DNA from: Saccharothrix obliqua
Lineage (GTDB): Bacteria; Actinomycetota; Actinomycetes; Mycobacteriales; Pseudonocardiaceae
Assembly: GCF_019375475.1 (NCBI RefSeq)
Contig: NZ_JAHXGQ010000001.1
Span: 868,001-932,000 of the forward strand
DNA length: 64,000 bases
Direction of reading: 5' to 3'
A program made the position numbers and the translations under genes. The notes below the pieces were generated by a model, which saw only the letters and a list, made by a program, of their open reading frames with translations, was not told the DNA's origin and ran no database searches. Shown in pieces: positions 45,168 through 53,436 of this stretch. Within the stretch, counting starts at the first letter, position 1. Each line of letters starts with the position of its first letter.

Positions 45168-45481
45168 GAATGCAACCGGTCTCCGGGTGGGTTCACCACC
45201 AGCTCCGAACTACCCGCTCCGGTTCGTGATCACGCGCTGGTGATGTTTCCGTTGCTCAGCGTGGCACCGCTTGTGGCGTGCCCGTCAGCGTCGGAAGTCG
45301 GTTGTCACTGCGCGTGGTCGGCTAAACGCATGTGCAACCTTTGTGCTCCTGCGCGTTGCTGGTCACCGTATCCGCTGGTCAGCGACCGTAGTCGCGACTC
45401 GCTGCCCCGGTGGCGCGCTCGAAGGGTGGGGGGTGTGCAACTTGACGTTCCGGGCCTGCTAAGGTTTCACCCGTAGCTGCG
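45168..45481. other. Gene-free region before the tRNA gene
   Basis: About 310 bp between the divergent CDF gene and the tRNA. Short open frames exist (for example 45240-45476) but their codon use is unlike the neighbouring genes. TTGACG at 45442-45447 and TAAGGT at 45460-45465 are promoter-like words but spaced only 12 bp apart, so the tRNA promoter is not settled. Confidence 0.5.
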
Positions 45482-45553
45482 GCCCCCGTAGCTCAGGGGA
45501 TAGAGCACCGCCCTCCGGAGGCGGGTGCGCAGGTTCGAATCCTGCCGGGGGCA
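45482..45553 (+). tRNA. tRNA-Arg (anticodon CCG)
   Basis: The 72-nt sequence folds into a complete cloverleaf. Acceptor stem GCCCCCG/CGGGGGC with discriminator A; D arm GCTC...GAGC; anticodon stem CCGCC/GGCGG with loop CTCCGGA (anticodon CCG, reading the CGG Arg codon); 4-nt variable loop; T arm GCAGG-TTCGAAT-CCTGC. The 3' CCA is not encoded. A hairpin with a T-run follows. Confidence 0.97.
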
Positions 45554-45574
45554 CTACAAGGATGGGATCAGTTG

Positions 45575-45608
45575 GTCACTCGTTGCGAGTGACTGCTGGT
45601 CCCTTTTT
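45575..45608 (+). terminator. Terminator after the tRNA gene
   Basis: Arms gtcactcg (45575-45582) and cgagtgac (45586-45593) form a tight hairpin with a 3-nt loop. TTTTT follows at 45604-45608. Confidence 0.8.
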
Positions 45609-45730
45609 GTTGTGGGCTGTGTCGCTGGTGCTGGTGCCGTCATGGGCAGGCCCCCCACCGCTTTGTCCCCTGTGCGACGTGACGGGCGCAGTACGCTCCG
45701 TGACGCGCGTGCACGGACGGGGGGCGTCGG

Positions 45731-47083
45731 GTGGGGCATGGTGCGGAAGTGGCCGAGGAGTGGATCGGCGAGGCGTTGCCTCGGCTCGCGGCTCGGCACG
45801 GACTGCCCGGCGCGCAGGTGGCCGTGCTGGTGGACGGGCAGGTCGTGGACGCCGTGACCGGCGTGCTCAATCTCGCCACCGGGGTGCCGGTGACCAGCGA
45901 CGCGATGTTCCAGATCGGCTCGATCACCAAGGTGTGGACGGCGACGCTGGTGATGCGGTTGGTGCACGAGGGAGCGGTCGAGTTGGACCGGCCGGTGGTG
46001 GAGTACCTCGGCGGGTTCCGGCTCGCCGACGAGGTCGCCACCCGGACAGTGACGGTGCGCCACCTGCTCACTCACACGGGCGGGTTCGAGGGGGACATCT
46101 GGACCGACACCGGCAGCAACGACGACGCCGTGCGCAAGTACGTCGAAGCGCTCGCCGGGGCCGCCCAGTTCTCCCCTCCGGGTGAGCGCTTCTCGTACTG
46201 CAACAGCGGTTACGTGGTGCTCGGCCGATTGGTGGAGGTGCTGCGCGGCAAGCCGTACAACCAGGCGCTGCGCGAGCACCTGATCACCCCGCTCGGCTTG
46301 GCCCACACCGCGACGCACGCCGACGAGGCGATCCTGGGTATGCCCGCGGTCGGGCATGTGCGGGCGGGGGTGACTGGGTCGCTCGAACCGGTGAAGAGGT
46401 GGTCGCTCGTGCCCTCCACCGCTCCCGCCGGCGCGACGCTCGCGATGAGCGCGCGCGACCTGCTCGCCTTCGTGCGGCACCACCTCTCGACGCCGGAGTT
46501 CGCCGCGATGCGCGAACCCCAAGTCGAGGCATCCGAACCGGGGCTGATGAGCGGGCGTTGGGGCCTCGGTTGGTCGATGCCCGACTACGGCGGGCCAGTC
46601 GTGGTGGAGCACAGCGGTTCCACGATGGGGCAGCGGGCGTTCGTGCACGTCGTACCGGACGCCGGTGTCGCGGTGGCGATGCTGACCAACGGCGGTGACG
46701 TGTTCCCCGTGTTCACCGAGGTGTTCAGGCACCTGCTGCACGAGCTGGCGGACTTGTCGCAGCCCGAACTCCCGTTGCCGCCGCAGAACCCCCCGCCGGT
46801 CGATGCGATCCGGGCGGTCGGGACGTATCGGTCCTCCGCGGGGACTTGGGTGGTGCGCGTGGACGACGACGGCCACACGTGGGTTCACATGTCCTCGTCG
46901 GACGAGGATGAAGAGGACGAGGAACTTGAACTGGTCGCGCTGAACGAGGACGCGTTGATCACGGTGGTGCCGCGGGAAGGCCGGCACGTGGTGTACGGCC
47001 TCGGTGACGTCGACGCGGCGGGTCGTGCCCGGTTCCTGCGGTTGACCGGACGGGTGATCGTCCGGGACCTCGCCAGTGGGTGA
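45731..47083 (+). CDS. Serine hydrolase, class C beta-lactamase / esterase type (cytosolic)
   Basis: A 450-residue protein with the serine beta-lactamase fold but no signal peptide. Catalytic motifs: Ser64-x-x-Lys67 in GSITKV, Tyr-Cys-Asn in RFSYCNSGY, and HSGSTMG in place of KTG. A C-terminal domain (from about 355, VDAIRAVGTYRSSAGTWVVR) with an acidic run (SSSDEDEEDEELEL) follows, as in several EstB/LpqK-like esterases of actinomycetes. Substrate unknown; cytosolic location argues against a role in the cell wall. The start is a GTG at 45731 (an alternative is GTG 45749). It is transcribed in the same direction as the tRNA but separated by a terminator. Confidence 0.9.
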   Translation: MGHGAEVAEEWIGEALPRLAARHGLPGAQVAVLVDGQVVDAVTGVLNLATGVPVTSDAMFQIGSITKVWTATLVMRLVHEGAVELDRPVVEYLGGFRLADEVATRTVTVRHLLTHTGGFEGDIWTDTGSNDDAVRKYVEALAGAAQFSPPGERFSYCNSGYVVLGRLVEVLRGKPYNQALREHLITPLGLAHTATHADEAILGMPAVGHVRAGVTGSLEPVKRWSLVPSTAPAGATLAMSARDLLAFVRHHLSTPEFAAMREPQVEASEPGLMSGRWGLGWSMPDYGGPVVVEHSGSTMGQRAFVHVVPDAGVAVAMLTNGGDVFPVFTEVFRHLLHELADLSQPELPLPPQNPPPVDAIRAVGTYRSSAGTWVVRVDDDGHTWVHMSSSDEDEEDEELELVALNEDALITVVPREGRHVVYGLGDVDAAGRARFLRLTGRVIVRDLASG

Positions 47084-47293
47084 CCATCCCGATCAATAGC
47101 GCTCGGTCACTCGCGTTCCTGCTTCACACCACGGTGTGGGTAACGGTCCCTCAAAGGGTGATTCTGCCGGTAGTCGACCGGGCTCGGTGCTGGGATGAGG
47201 AACGCAGCGATATCCGCAGCCGCTCGGTGTTGTGCGACCGAGAGGGCGGAAGACGGGCCTGCCACGGAGAAGCCTGATCGAAGGAGCACATCG

Positions 47294-47626
47294 ATGACGT
47301 CATCGGTCACCGGAGTGAAGAACATCCTCATCGCCACCAAAACGGCACCCAAGGACGAGCCTTCCGCCGATCGCTACAACCTCGAACCGGACGGCAAGTA
47401 CGTCCTGGAGCTGTTCGCCTGCGACCACGGCGGTCACTCGGACGGGATTTGGGTTTGTTACCAGCTCGACACGGCTACGCCTGAGGAGAAGGCGACCGGT
47501 ACGGAGAACATGTCCTACCACGACCGGGTCCCGATCAGTGGTGTCCACCAGGTGGCGATCTGGGCGCGTGGTGACGACGTCGATCGCAACGGGCGTGTGT
47601 TCTACACGTTGTACCGAGAGAGCTGA
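47294..47626 (+). CDS. Small hypothetical protein
   Basis: A 110-residue soluble protein: MTSSVTGVKNILIATKTAPK, FACDHGGHSDGIWVCYQLDT and a C-terminal HQVAIWARGDDVDRNGRVFY. It has two Cys and is rich in charged residues, without signal peptide. The pattern suggests a small beta-rich fold; I do not recognise a family. AAGGAG (47281-47286) lies 7 bp before the ATG at 47294, which supports a real gene. It stands alone after the serine hydrolase (210-bp gap). Confidence 0.65.
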   Translation: MTSSVTGVKNILIATKTAPKDEPSADRYNLEPDGKYVLELFACDHGGHSDGIWVCYQLDTATPEEKATGTENMSYHDRVPISGVHQVAIWARGDDVDRNGRVFYTLYRES

Positions 47627-47873
47627 CGAACGGCTGCCGAAGGAGCGCGCGGGTGTCGGGCGTTCGACTGACCGACCGGGTGAGGTGGGAGAACCGGGCC
47701 GCGCGCTCGGCCGCCGCCACTTCCTCACCGTGAATAGCACGGTCTACAACAACAACGGTGACGTGGCCGGTGCGCTGAACCTCGCCGACGGTGGGACGCG
47801 TGCCGTGCCAACAACACCGGCACGGTCATCGGCGCGAGCCGGCGGACAACCGGGTGCCCTGGAAACTCCCCCG
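47627..47873 (+). other. Gene-free region with a possible gene remnant
   Basis: No full gene. A 26-residue frame (GTG 47653 to TGA 47733) has AAGGAG 7 bp upstream. It is followed in another frame by coding-like sequence from GTG 47730 (VNSTVYNNNGDVAGALNLAD) that runs without a start context into the antisense of the next gene. This could be a short gene pair or the remains of a larger secreted-protein gene. Confidence 0.4.
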
Positions 47874-48374
47874 TCACCTGGCGGGGGAGGGCACCGCCGG
47901 AGCCAGGGCCAGCAGGTGGGCGAGCAGTCGCCGTGCGCCGGCCGGGGCGTGCAGCACGGAGTCCGTGCCACACCTGTGCTCCACCACGACGTCCTCGGCC
48001 AACCTCACCCGCATACCGGGCAAGGCAAGCGTGACCGGCCCGTGGTCGGATACGGCCACCAACGCGCACCACACGGCCAACCCGTCCGGCTCGCGGTCAC
48101 CAGGCAAGCACGCGCTGGTGCTGGGGTCGTCGCCGGCCGCGGGGACGAGGGGGCCGAGCCGACGCGCCGCCGAGGTCAGGGAACGCTCGTAGTGCCAACC
48201 GGTCGGGGTGCGCAGGGAGAGCCCCCCGCCGTGCCACGGCACCACCCGGACGCGCCTGCCGGCCAGTTCCAGCGCGGTGTTCAGGGCACGGGCCCGCCGC
48301 CGCGCGGCACCCGGACCGAGCGGGGAGATCCGCTCGGTCCAGGAGGTCGTCGTCGCGCCACACGCCCCGCACAC
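47874..48374 (-). CDS. Hypothetical protein, last gene of the catabolic operon
   Basis: A 166-residue protein starting VCGACGATTTSWTERISPLG, with a CxxC pair at the N-terminus. It is Arg/Ala-rich with hydrophobic stretches (SDHGPVTLALPGMRVRLAED), and two more Cys lie in the second half. I do not recognise the family. The GTG at 48374 is 3 bp after the stop of the SDR gene, so it is translated with the operon. The CxxC pair could be a metal or redox site; this is only a suggestion. Confidence 0.6.
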   Translation of the reverse strand: MCGACGATTTSWTERISPLGPGAARRRARALNTALELAGRRVRVVPWHGGGLSLRTPTGWHYERSLTSAARRLGPLVPAAGDDPSTSACLPGDREPDGLAVWCALVAVSDHGPVTLALPGMRVRLAEDVVVEHRCGTDSVLHAPAGARRLLAHLLALAPAVPSPAR

Positions 48375-48377
48375 CGG

Positions 48378-49133
48378 TCAGGCCATCACGTCGCCGCTGT
48401 TGGGGCCGAGCGTCTGCCCGGTGTAGAGGTTGCCGCCCGGGTCGGAGGCGAGCAGGACGGCCGTGGGCGCGACCTCCTCGGCCAGCCCGAACCTGCCCAG
48501 CGGGAGTTCGGCCTCCTTGTCCCGCCGCCACTGCTCGCTCAGGCCGTCGATCAGCGGTGTGCTGATCGGACCCGGCGCGATCGCGTTCACCAGCACGCCC
48601 CGGTCCGAGACCTCCCTGGCGAGCGCCTTGGTGAAGCCGATGACACCGGCCTTGGCCGCGCAGTAGTGGGTCAGCCCCGCGCCGCCCTTCTGCGCGAGCT
48701 GCGAGGCGACGTTGACCACCCGGCCGCCACCGGCCGCGAGCATGTGCGGCACCACGGCCCGGCAGAGCAGGAACACGCTCGTCAGGTCGACGTCGATCAT
48801 CCGCTGCCAGGTGGCGAGGTCCATCTCCACCAACGGCGTCTCGTCGAGGATGCCGGCGCAGTTCACCAGCACGTCGACGCCGCCGTGCGACTCGATCACG
48901 GCGTCCACGGTGGCCGTGACCTCGGCCGGGTCGGTCAGGTCGAGCACGTGGTGGGTGTGCTGCCCGCCGCCGCCGGGCAGCGCGGCCCGGGTCCGGGCGA
49001 GCCCGGCCTCGTCCCGGTCGGCCAGCGCGACGATCGCGCCCTCGCGGGCGTAGGCCACCGCGATCGCCGCGCCGATGCCGCTGGCGGCGCCGGTGATCAG
49101 GCACCGGCGTCCGGCAAGTGCTCCGTCGGTCAT
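48378..49133 (-). CDS. SDR-family oxidoreductase
   Basis: A 251-residue short-chain dehydrogenase/reductase. The cofactor motif TGAASGIG is at residues 15-22, followed by ADRDEAG (Asp indicates NAD preference), NCAGIL and the active-site YCAAKAG with Ser from VVNVASQLAQ. The end AVLLASDPGGNLYTGQTLGP is typical of FabG-like members. It should oxidise or reduce an alcohol or ketone. The ATG at 49133 follows GAGGAGG at 9 bp; the longer frame to 49151 is less likely. It lies in the operon between the second SDR (26-bp gap) and the small Cys protein. Confidence 0.9.
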   Translation of the reverse strand: MTDGALAGRRCLITGAASGIGAAIAVAYAREGAIVALADRDEAGLARTRAALPGGGGQHTHHVLDLTDPAEVTATVDAVIESHGGVDVLVNCAGILDETPLVEMDLATWQRMIDVDLTSVFLLCRAVVPHMLAAGGGRVVNVASQLAQKGGAGLTHYCAAKAGVIGFTKALAREVSDRGVLVNAIAPGPISTPLIDGLSEQWRRDKEAELPLGRFGLAEEVAPTAVLLASDPGGNLYTGQTLGPNSGDVMA

Positions 49134-49159
49134 CTCGTCAGTCCTCCTCATGGTCGGCC

Positions 49160-49957
49160 TCAGTCCGGGAACCGCACGGTGAGCCCACCGTCCACGATGA
49201 GCTGCTGACCGGTGATGTAGGCGGCGTCGTCGGAGGTGAGGAAGCGGATCGCCCTGGCGACCTCGTCGGCCCGGCCCACGCGACCCGCGGGGATGCCCGC
49301 GCCCGCGGCACGCAGCCCCTCCGGGCCGAGCGAGTTCTCCGCGTCCAGCGACTGCGGCGTCTCGATCAGGCCTGGGATCACCGCGTTCACGCGGATGCCG
49401 CGCGGGGCCAGCTCCACGCCCAGCGAGCGCACCAGCCCGAGCACACCGGCCTTCGCGGCGGCGTAGTGGGCGTGGCCGTCCCAGCCGTAGACGCCGCCCG
49501 CGATCGAGGACACCGCGACCATCGCCCCGCCGGAGGTCATCCGGGCGTGTGCCGCGCGCAGCACGCGGAGCACGCCGGTCAGGTCGACGTCGAGCATCGC
49601 GTGCCAGTCCTCGTCGGACAGGTCCGCCAGCTCGGCCTGGCGCAGGATGCCCGCGTTGGCCACGGCGATGTCCAGCCGGCCGAACTCGCGCACGGCCGTC
49701 TCGGCGAACTCCTCGACCGCCGCGCGGTCACGCACGTCGGCGGGCACGGCCAGGACCCGGCCGCCCTGCGCCCGGACGGCGCGCACGGCCTCCTCGGGGT
49801 CATGCGGGTCGCCGGGGTAGTAGCCCAGCACGGTGGCGACACCGGCCCGGGCGTAGGACTGCGCGAGCGCCAGGCCGATACCGCTGACACCGCCGCTGAT
49901 GACGGCGACCTTGCCCGGCAGACCGTCGTCGCGCGGCGTGGTTTCCTCGGTGGACAA
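49160..49957 (-). CDS. SDR-family oxidoreductase
   Basis: A 265-residue short-chain dehydrogenase. The cofactor loop is SGGVSGIG (Thr replaced by Ser in TGxxxGxG), followed by PADVRDRAAV, NAGILRQAEL, VAVSSIAGGVYGW and the catalytic YAAAKAG. The end AAYITGQQLIVDGGLTVRF is of the classical FabG-like type. Its substrate probably derives from the operon's pathway. The TTG at 49957 has AGGAG 7 bp upstream; the GTG at 49972, which overlaps the transporter stop (GTGA), is the alternative. Confidence 0.88.
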   Translation of the reverse strand: MSTEETTPRDDGLPGKVAVISGGVSGIGLALAQSYARAGVATVLGYYPGDPHDPEEAVRAVRAQGGRVLAVPADVRDRAAVEEFAETAVREFGRLDIAVANAGILRQAELADLSDEDWHAMLDVDLTGVLRVLRAAHARMTSGGAMVAVSSIAGGVYGWDGHAHYAAAKAGVLGLVRSLGVELAPRGIRVNAVIPGLIETPQSLDAENSLGPEGLRAAGAGIPAGRVGRADEVARAIRFLTSDDAAYITGQQLIVDGGLTVRFPD

Positions 49958-49968
49958 AGGACTTCTCC

Positions 49969-51315
49969 TCACACGGTGGTTCGAGCGGACGGGGTGGGTT
50001 CGGCCGTGGCCTCGGTGTCGGACTGGCTGACCCGGCGGGTGCCGAGCATCGCGAGCGCCGAGCCGGCCAGGCCCAGCGAGCCCGCGCTCAGGGCGGCGAC
50101 GGTCATGGACACACCGGCGCTGACGAGCAGCGAGAGCACGGCGGAGCCGACGATCGCGCCGATCGGGCCCATGATGTGCGCGGTGTTCGGTCCGATGCCG
50201 CGCAGGTGTGCGGGGAAGGACTCGCCCATGTAGAACAGCAGCGCGGCGTACGGGCCGGTGAGGAAGAACAGGCCCAGGGCGTACATGCCGATGACGAACG
50301 GGGCGTTCGCCGGGCCGAGCAGCATCACGGTCATCGCCACGGCGCCGATCGACCAGCCGATGATGATGGTGCGGCGGCGGCCGATCCGGTCGCCCAGGTA
50401 GCCGTGGAAGAGGTAGCCGCCGAACCCGGCGGCGTTGGCCAGGATCAGCACCACCAGCGCGCTGTCGAAGCTCACCCCCTTGGCCTCGACCAGCACGGTG
50501 GTGCCGAGCACCGAGAACACCTGGATCGCCATCCAGTTCAGCAGCCAGGCGGCGGAGAGGCTGATGGTGTGCCGCCGCAGGCCGGGCGCGAACAACTCGC
50601 GCACGGTGCCGCCGCGCTCGTCCTCGATGCCCGCGGCCTTGGCGACCTCGGCGGCTTCGGCGTCACGCCCGGCCGCGCGCAGCTTGCGCACGTGCCGCAG
50701 GTTGACGAACACCGGGGACTCCGGCAGCCGCCAGGCCAGCAGCACGATCACCAGTGCCGGGAACGTGGCGAACAGGAACACCCCGCGCCAGCCGATGGTG
50801 GGCAGCAGCAGCGCGGTGAGCAGCGCGCCGAGCAGCGCGCCGACCGGCCACCCGCTCTGCACGAAGCTGTACATGAAGCCGCGCTTGCCCTTGCGGCCGT
50901 ACACCTCGTTCAGGTAGACGCTGTTGACCACTTCCTCGGAGTAGCCGAGGCCGGAGAACGAGCGCACCAGGATGATCGAGAGCTTGCCGCCGGCCAACGC
51001 GCTGAAGCCGGAGGTGAGCGCGGCACCCGCGGTGGTGATCATCAGTGCCGGCTTGCGGCCGAAGCGGTCCAGCATCGGGCCGACGGCGAGCGATACCACG
51101 AAGGTGCCGGCGGTTACCCAGGTCGCGACCGTGGTGCTCTCCGTCGCGCTCCACCCGAAGTCGTCCGCGATCTGCGGGAGGAGCGTGCCGAAGAGGGTGT
51201 GGTCGAAGACGCTGAAGACCCAGGCGAGGAAGCAGACGATCGACACGCGGCGCACCATGCGCGGTGCGAGCGGCGCACCCCCGGGTGGGAGGAGGTCGCG
51301 GGGTTTTTCGGACAT
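49969..51315 (-). CDS. MFS transporter, aromatic-acid/organic-anion symporter type
   Basis: A 448-residue carrier with twelve predicted transmembrane helices. The loop 2-3 motif is VGPMLDRFGRKPALMITTAG and the second-half equivalent is GYLGDRIGRRRTIIIGWSIG, as in sugar/aromatic acid:H+ symporters (AAHS-like). The N-terminus SIVCFLAWVFSVFDHTLFGT carries the conserved acidic residue in helix 1. It should import the operon's substrate, possibly a cyclic imide, half-amide or dicarboxylate. The ATG at 51315 follows GAAGG. It is read after the deacetylase-like gene (41-bp gap) and coupled to the SDR genes. Confidence 0.9.
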   Translation of the reverse strand: MSEKPRDLLPPGGAPLAPRMVRRVSIVCFLAWVFSVFDHTLFGTLLPQIADDFGWSATESTTVATWVTAGTFVVSLAVGPMLDRFGRKPALMITTAGAALTSGFSALAGGKLSIILVRSFSGLGYSEEVVNSVYLNEVYGRKGKRGFMYSFVQSGWPVGALLGALLTALLLPTIGWRGVFLFATFPALVIVLLAWRLPESPVFVNLRHVRKLRAAGRDAEAAEVAKAAGIEDERGGTVRELFAPGLRRHTISLSAAWLLNWMAIQVFSVLGTTVLVEAKGVSFDSALVVLILANAAGFGGYLFHGYLGDRIGRRRTIIIGWSIGAVAMTVMLLGPANAPFVIGMYALGLFFLTGPYAALLFYMGESFPAHLRGIGPNTAHIMGPIGAIVGSAVLSLLVSAGVSMTVAALSAGSLGLAGSALAMLGTRRVSQSDTEATAEPTPSARTTV

Positions 51316-51356
51316 GGGGGAACCTTCGGGGGTGCGTTAGGGGGTGGGATGCCGCG

Positions 51357-52235
51357 TCAGCGGCGGGGGTTGCGGGCGGCGAAGTCGTCGGCGATCTCGT
51401 CGAACTGGACCCAGCGGACGCCCTCGTGACCGGAGATGTAGTCGATCAGCCGCTCGTGCATCAGCAGGTTCTGCGGCCGGCCGGAGACGTCGGGGTGCAC
51501 GGTCATGGTGAACACGGCGTACTCGGACTCGCGGTAGACCCAGTCGAACTGGTCGCGCCACATCACCTCGAGGTCGCGCGGGCTGACGAAACCGTGGCTG
51601 TTCGGGCTGGCCTTGACGAACATCATGGGGGGCAGGTCGTCGAGGTACCAGGACGCGGGGATCTCGATCAGGTCGGTCTCCGCGCCGCGCTCCAGCGGCT
51701 TCATCCACGTCTGCGCGGGGCGGTCGTAGTCGATCTTCGTCCAGCTGTCGCCGACGCGCACGTAGTACGGCTCGAAGTCGCGGTGCATCAGGGAGTGGTC
51801 GTACTTGATGCCGCGCTCCAGCAGCAGTTCGTTGGTGACCGGCGAGAACTCCCACCACGGCGCGACGTAACCGGTGGGGCGCCGGCCGGCACGGGTCTCG
51901 ATCAGCTCGATGCAGTGGTCCAGGACGGCGGACTCCTGCTCCCGGCTCATCGCGATGGGGTTCTCGTGGCTGTAGCCGTGCACGCCGATCTCGTGGCCGG
52001 CCTCGACGCAGGCGTCGAACTCGCGGGCGAAGGTCTCGATCGAGTGGCCGGGCCAGAACCAGGTGCTGGGAATCCCCTTGCGGCGGAACAGCTCCAACAT
52101 GCGCGGCACGCCGACCTCGCCGGCGAACAGGCCGCGCGAGATGTCGCACGGCGAGTCCTCGCCGCCGTAGGAGCCGAGCCAGCCGCCGACCGCGTCGACG
52201 TCGACGCCGTACGCCACGAGAATTTCCTTGGTCAT
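51357..52235 (-). CDS. NodB-fold deacetylase-like hydrolase of the cyclic imidase / HpPgdA type
   Basis: A 292-residue polysaccharide-deacetylase-family protein. Its start ([20 protein letters not shown]) and body ([75 protein letters not shown]) closely follow my memory of H. pylori HpPgdA and of bacterial cyclic imide hydrolases. Metal ligands are the Asp of GVDVD and two His of GVHGYSH. In this branch the pocket is often closed and the proteins hydrolyse cyclic imides (succinimide, maleimide, hydantoin-like) rather than polymers. No signal peptide, so it is cytosolic. The ATG at 52235 overlaps the amidohydrolase stop (ATGA). Confidence 0.85.
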   Translation of the reverse strand: MTKEILVAYGVDVDAVGGWLGSYGGEDSPCDISRGLFAGEVGVPRMLELFRRKGIPSTWFWPGHSIETFAREFDACVEAGHEIGVHGYSHENPIAMSREQESAVLDHCIELIETRAGRRPTGYVAPWWEFSPVTNELLLERGIKYDHSLMHRDFEPYYVRVGDSWTKIDYDRPAQTWMKPLERGAETDLIEIPASWYLDDLPPMMFVKASPNSHGFVSPRDLEVMWRDQFDWVYRESEYAVFTMTVHPDVSGRPQNLLMHERLIDYISGHEGVRWVQFDEIADDFAARNPRR

Positions 52236-53266
52236 CGTGCGGGGTCCTTCCTGGGTGATGGTGTGGGTTCCGGGACGGTCCCGGTCGCGCGGAGCCAACC
52301 GAGGCAGCGGTCCCGGACCGCGTCGAGGTCGCCCGGTGCGGTCCCGGCCAGCACGCCGGCCAGCAGCAGCCGGGCCTGCCAGGGCGAGAGGTCACCGGCG
52401 AAGACGGCGCCCGCGGCGGCGAGGTCGGCGCCGCCGCCGGCGTAGAGGCCGACCACCGGCCCCGCGCCCACCCGGCTGGTGATCAGCACCGGGATGCCGG
52501 CGGAGAGCAGGTCCAGGCACGCGCGGGTGGCCTCCGGCGTGGTGTTGCCGGAGCCGAACCCGGCGACGACCACCCCGCGCACGCCTCGCGACCGGGCGTC
52601 GGCGAAGGCCGAGGCGTCCGCGCCGAGGTACTGGCCGACGACCTCCACGCGGGGCAGGTCGCGCACGCCCGGCTCCAGCAGCGGCGCGGGCCGGGTGGTG
52701 GCGAAGGCCCGGACGCCGGCCTCGTCCACCTGACCCAGCGGGCCGCGTCCGGGCGCGGCGAACGCGCGCAGGGCGAGGGTGTGCGTCTTGCGCACGCCGA
52801 CCACGGGCAGGACCTGGTCGGCGAAGGCCAGGGTCACGCCGGTGCCGCGGGCCTGCGGTGACGCCGCCCAGCGCAGGGCGGCGGCGAGATTGCGCGCACC
52901 GTCCGGTGCCGGGTCGTCGAAGGGCCGTTGCGCACCGGTGAACACCACCGGCACCGGCGAGGAGTGCGTCAACGAGACCAGGAACGCGCTTTCCTCCAGC
53001 GTGTCGGTGCCGTGGGCGACCACCACCCCGTCGGCCGTCGCGACGGCGGACGCGACCCGTGCGGCCAGGTCGAGCACGTCGGTGAGCCCGGCCGCGAAGC
53101 TCGCCCTCCCGGCCACGTCGAGCGGCTCGACGCGCACCCCGTCGGGCCGGGGCCAGACCGCGTCGGCGGCCCGCAGCAGTTCCGCCGCGTCCACCTGCAC
53201 GGCGCGGCCACCGCCGGTCGCCCGGGTGGCGATGGTTCCGCCGGTGCCCAACAGGACGAGATGCAC
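52232..53266 (-). CDS. Asparaginase-like amidohydrolase
   Basis: A 344-residue protein of the type I/II L-asparaginase family. The nucleophile motif [10 protein letters not shown] is at residues 7-16 and the second catalytic motif [19 protein letters not shown] at about 79-97; [15 protein letters not shown] and [20 protein letters not shown] follow. No signal peptide is visible. These enzymes hydrolyse a side-chain amide of Asn, Gln or a related monoamide, releasing ammonia. In this operon a half-amidase role after an imidase is the attractive reading. The ATG at 53266 lies 14 bp after a perfect palindrome; its stop overlaps the next start. Confidence 0.9.
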   Translation of the reverse strand: MHLVLLGTGGTIATRATGGGRAVQVDAAELLRAADAVWPRPDGVRVEPLDVAGRASFAAGLTDVLDLAARVASAVATADGVVVAHGTDTLEESAFLVSLTHSSPVPVVFTGAQRPFDDPAPDGARNLAAALRWAASPQARGTGVTLAFADQVLPVVGVRKTHTLALRAFAAPGRGPLGQVDEAGVRAFATTRPAPLLEPGVRDLPRVEVVGQYLGADASAFADARSRGVRGVVVAGFGSGNTTPEATRACLDLLSAGIPVLITSRVGAGPVVGLYAGGGADLAAAGAVFAGDLSPWQARLLLAGVLAGTAPGDLDAVRDRCLGWLRATGTVPEPTPSPRKDPAR

Positions 53267-53280
53267 AGGTCCTCCGCTAA

Positions 53281-53294
53281 CGATTGCGCAATCG
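53281..53294. promoter_or_regulatory. Perfect 14-bp palindromic operator (LacI-type)
   Basis: cgattgcgcaatcg is its own complement and has a central CG, typical of LacI-family operators. It lies 14 bp before the amidohydrolase start and 142 bp before the divergent LacI gene, whose product is the probable ligand-controlled repressor. Confidence 0.75.
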
Positions 53295-53436
53295 ATTTCG
53301 AAGCATCATGTGAGCTAGCTCGTCCGAGGTCAAGAGCTGAGCCCGAACGTCATCCACCGGTGACTCTGGCAGCCTGGTGCGCGACCGGCCGGAGAACCGG
53401 GCGGTATTAGCGACAACGAGCGAAGGAACCGACACG

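Noticed and set aside
45240-45476. Small open frames before the tRNA gene
   Set aside because: Their Cys/Arg/Trp-rich composition and lack of a ribosome binding site are unlike real genes here.
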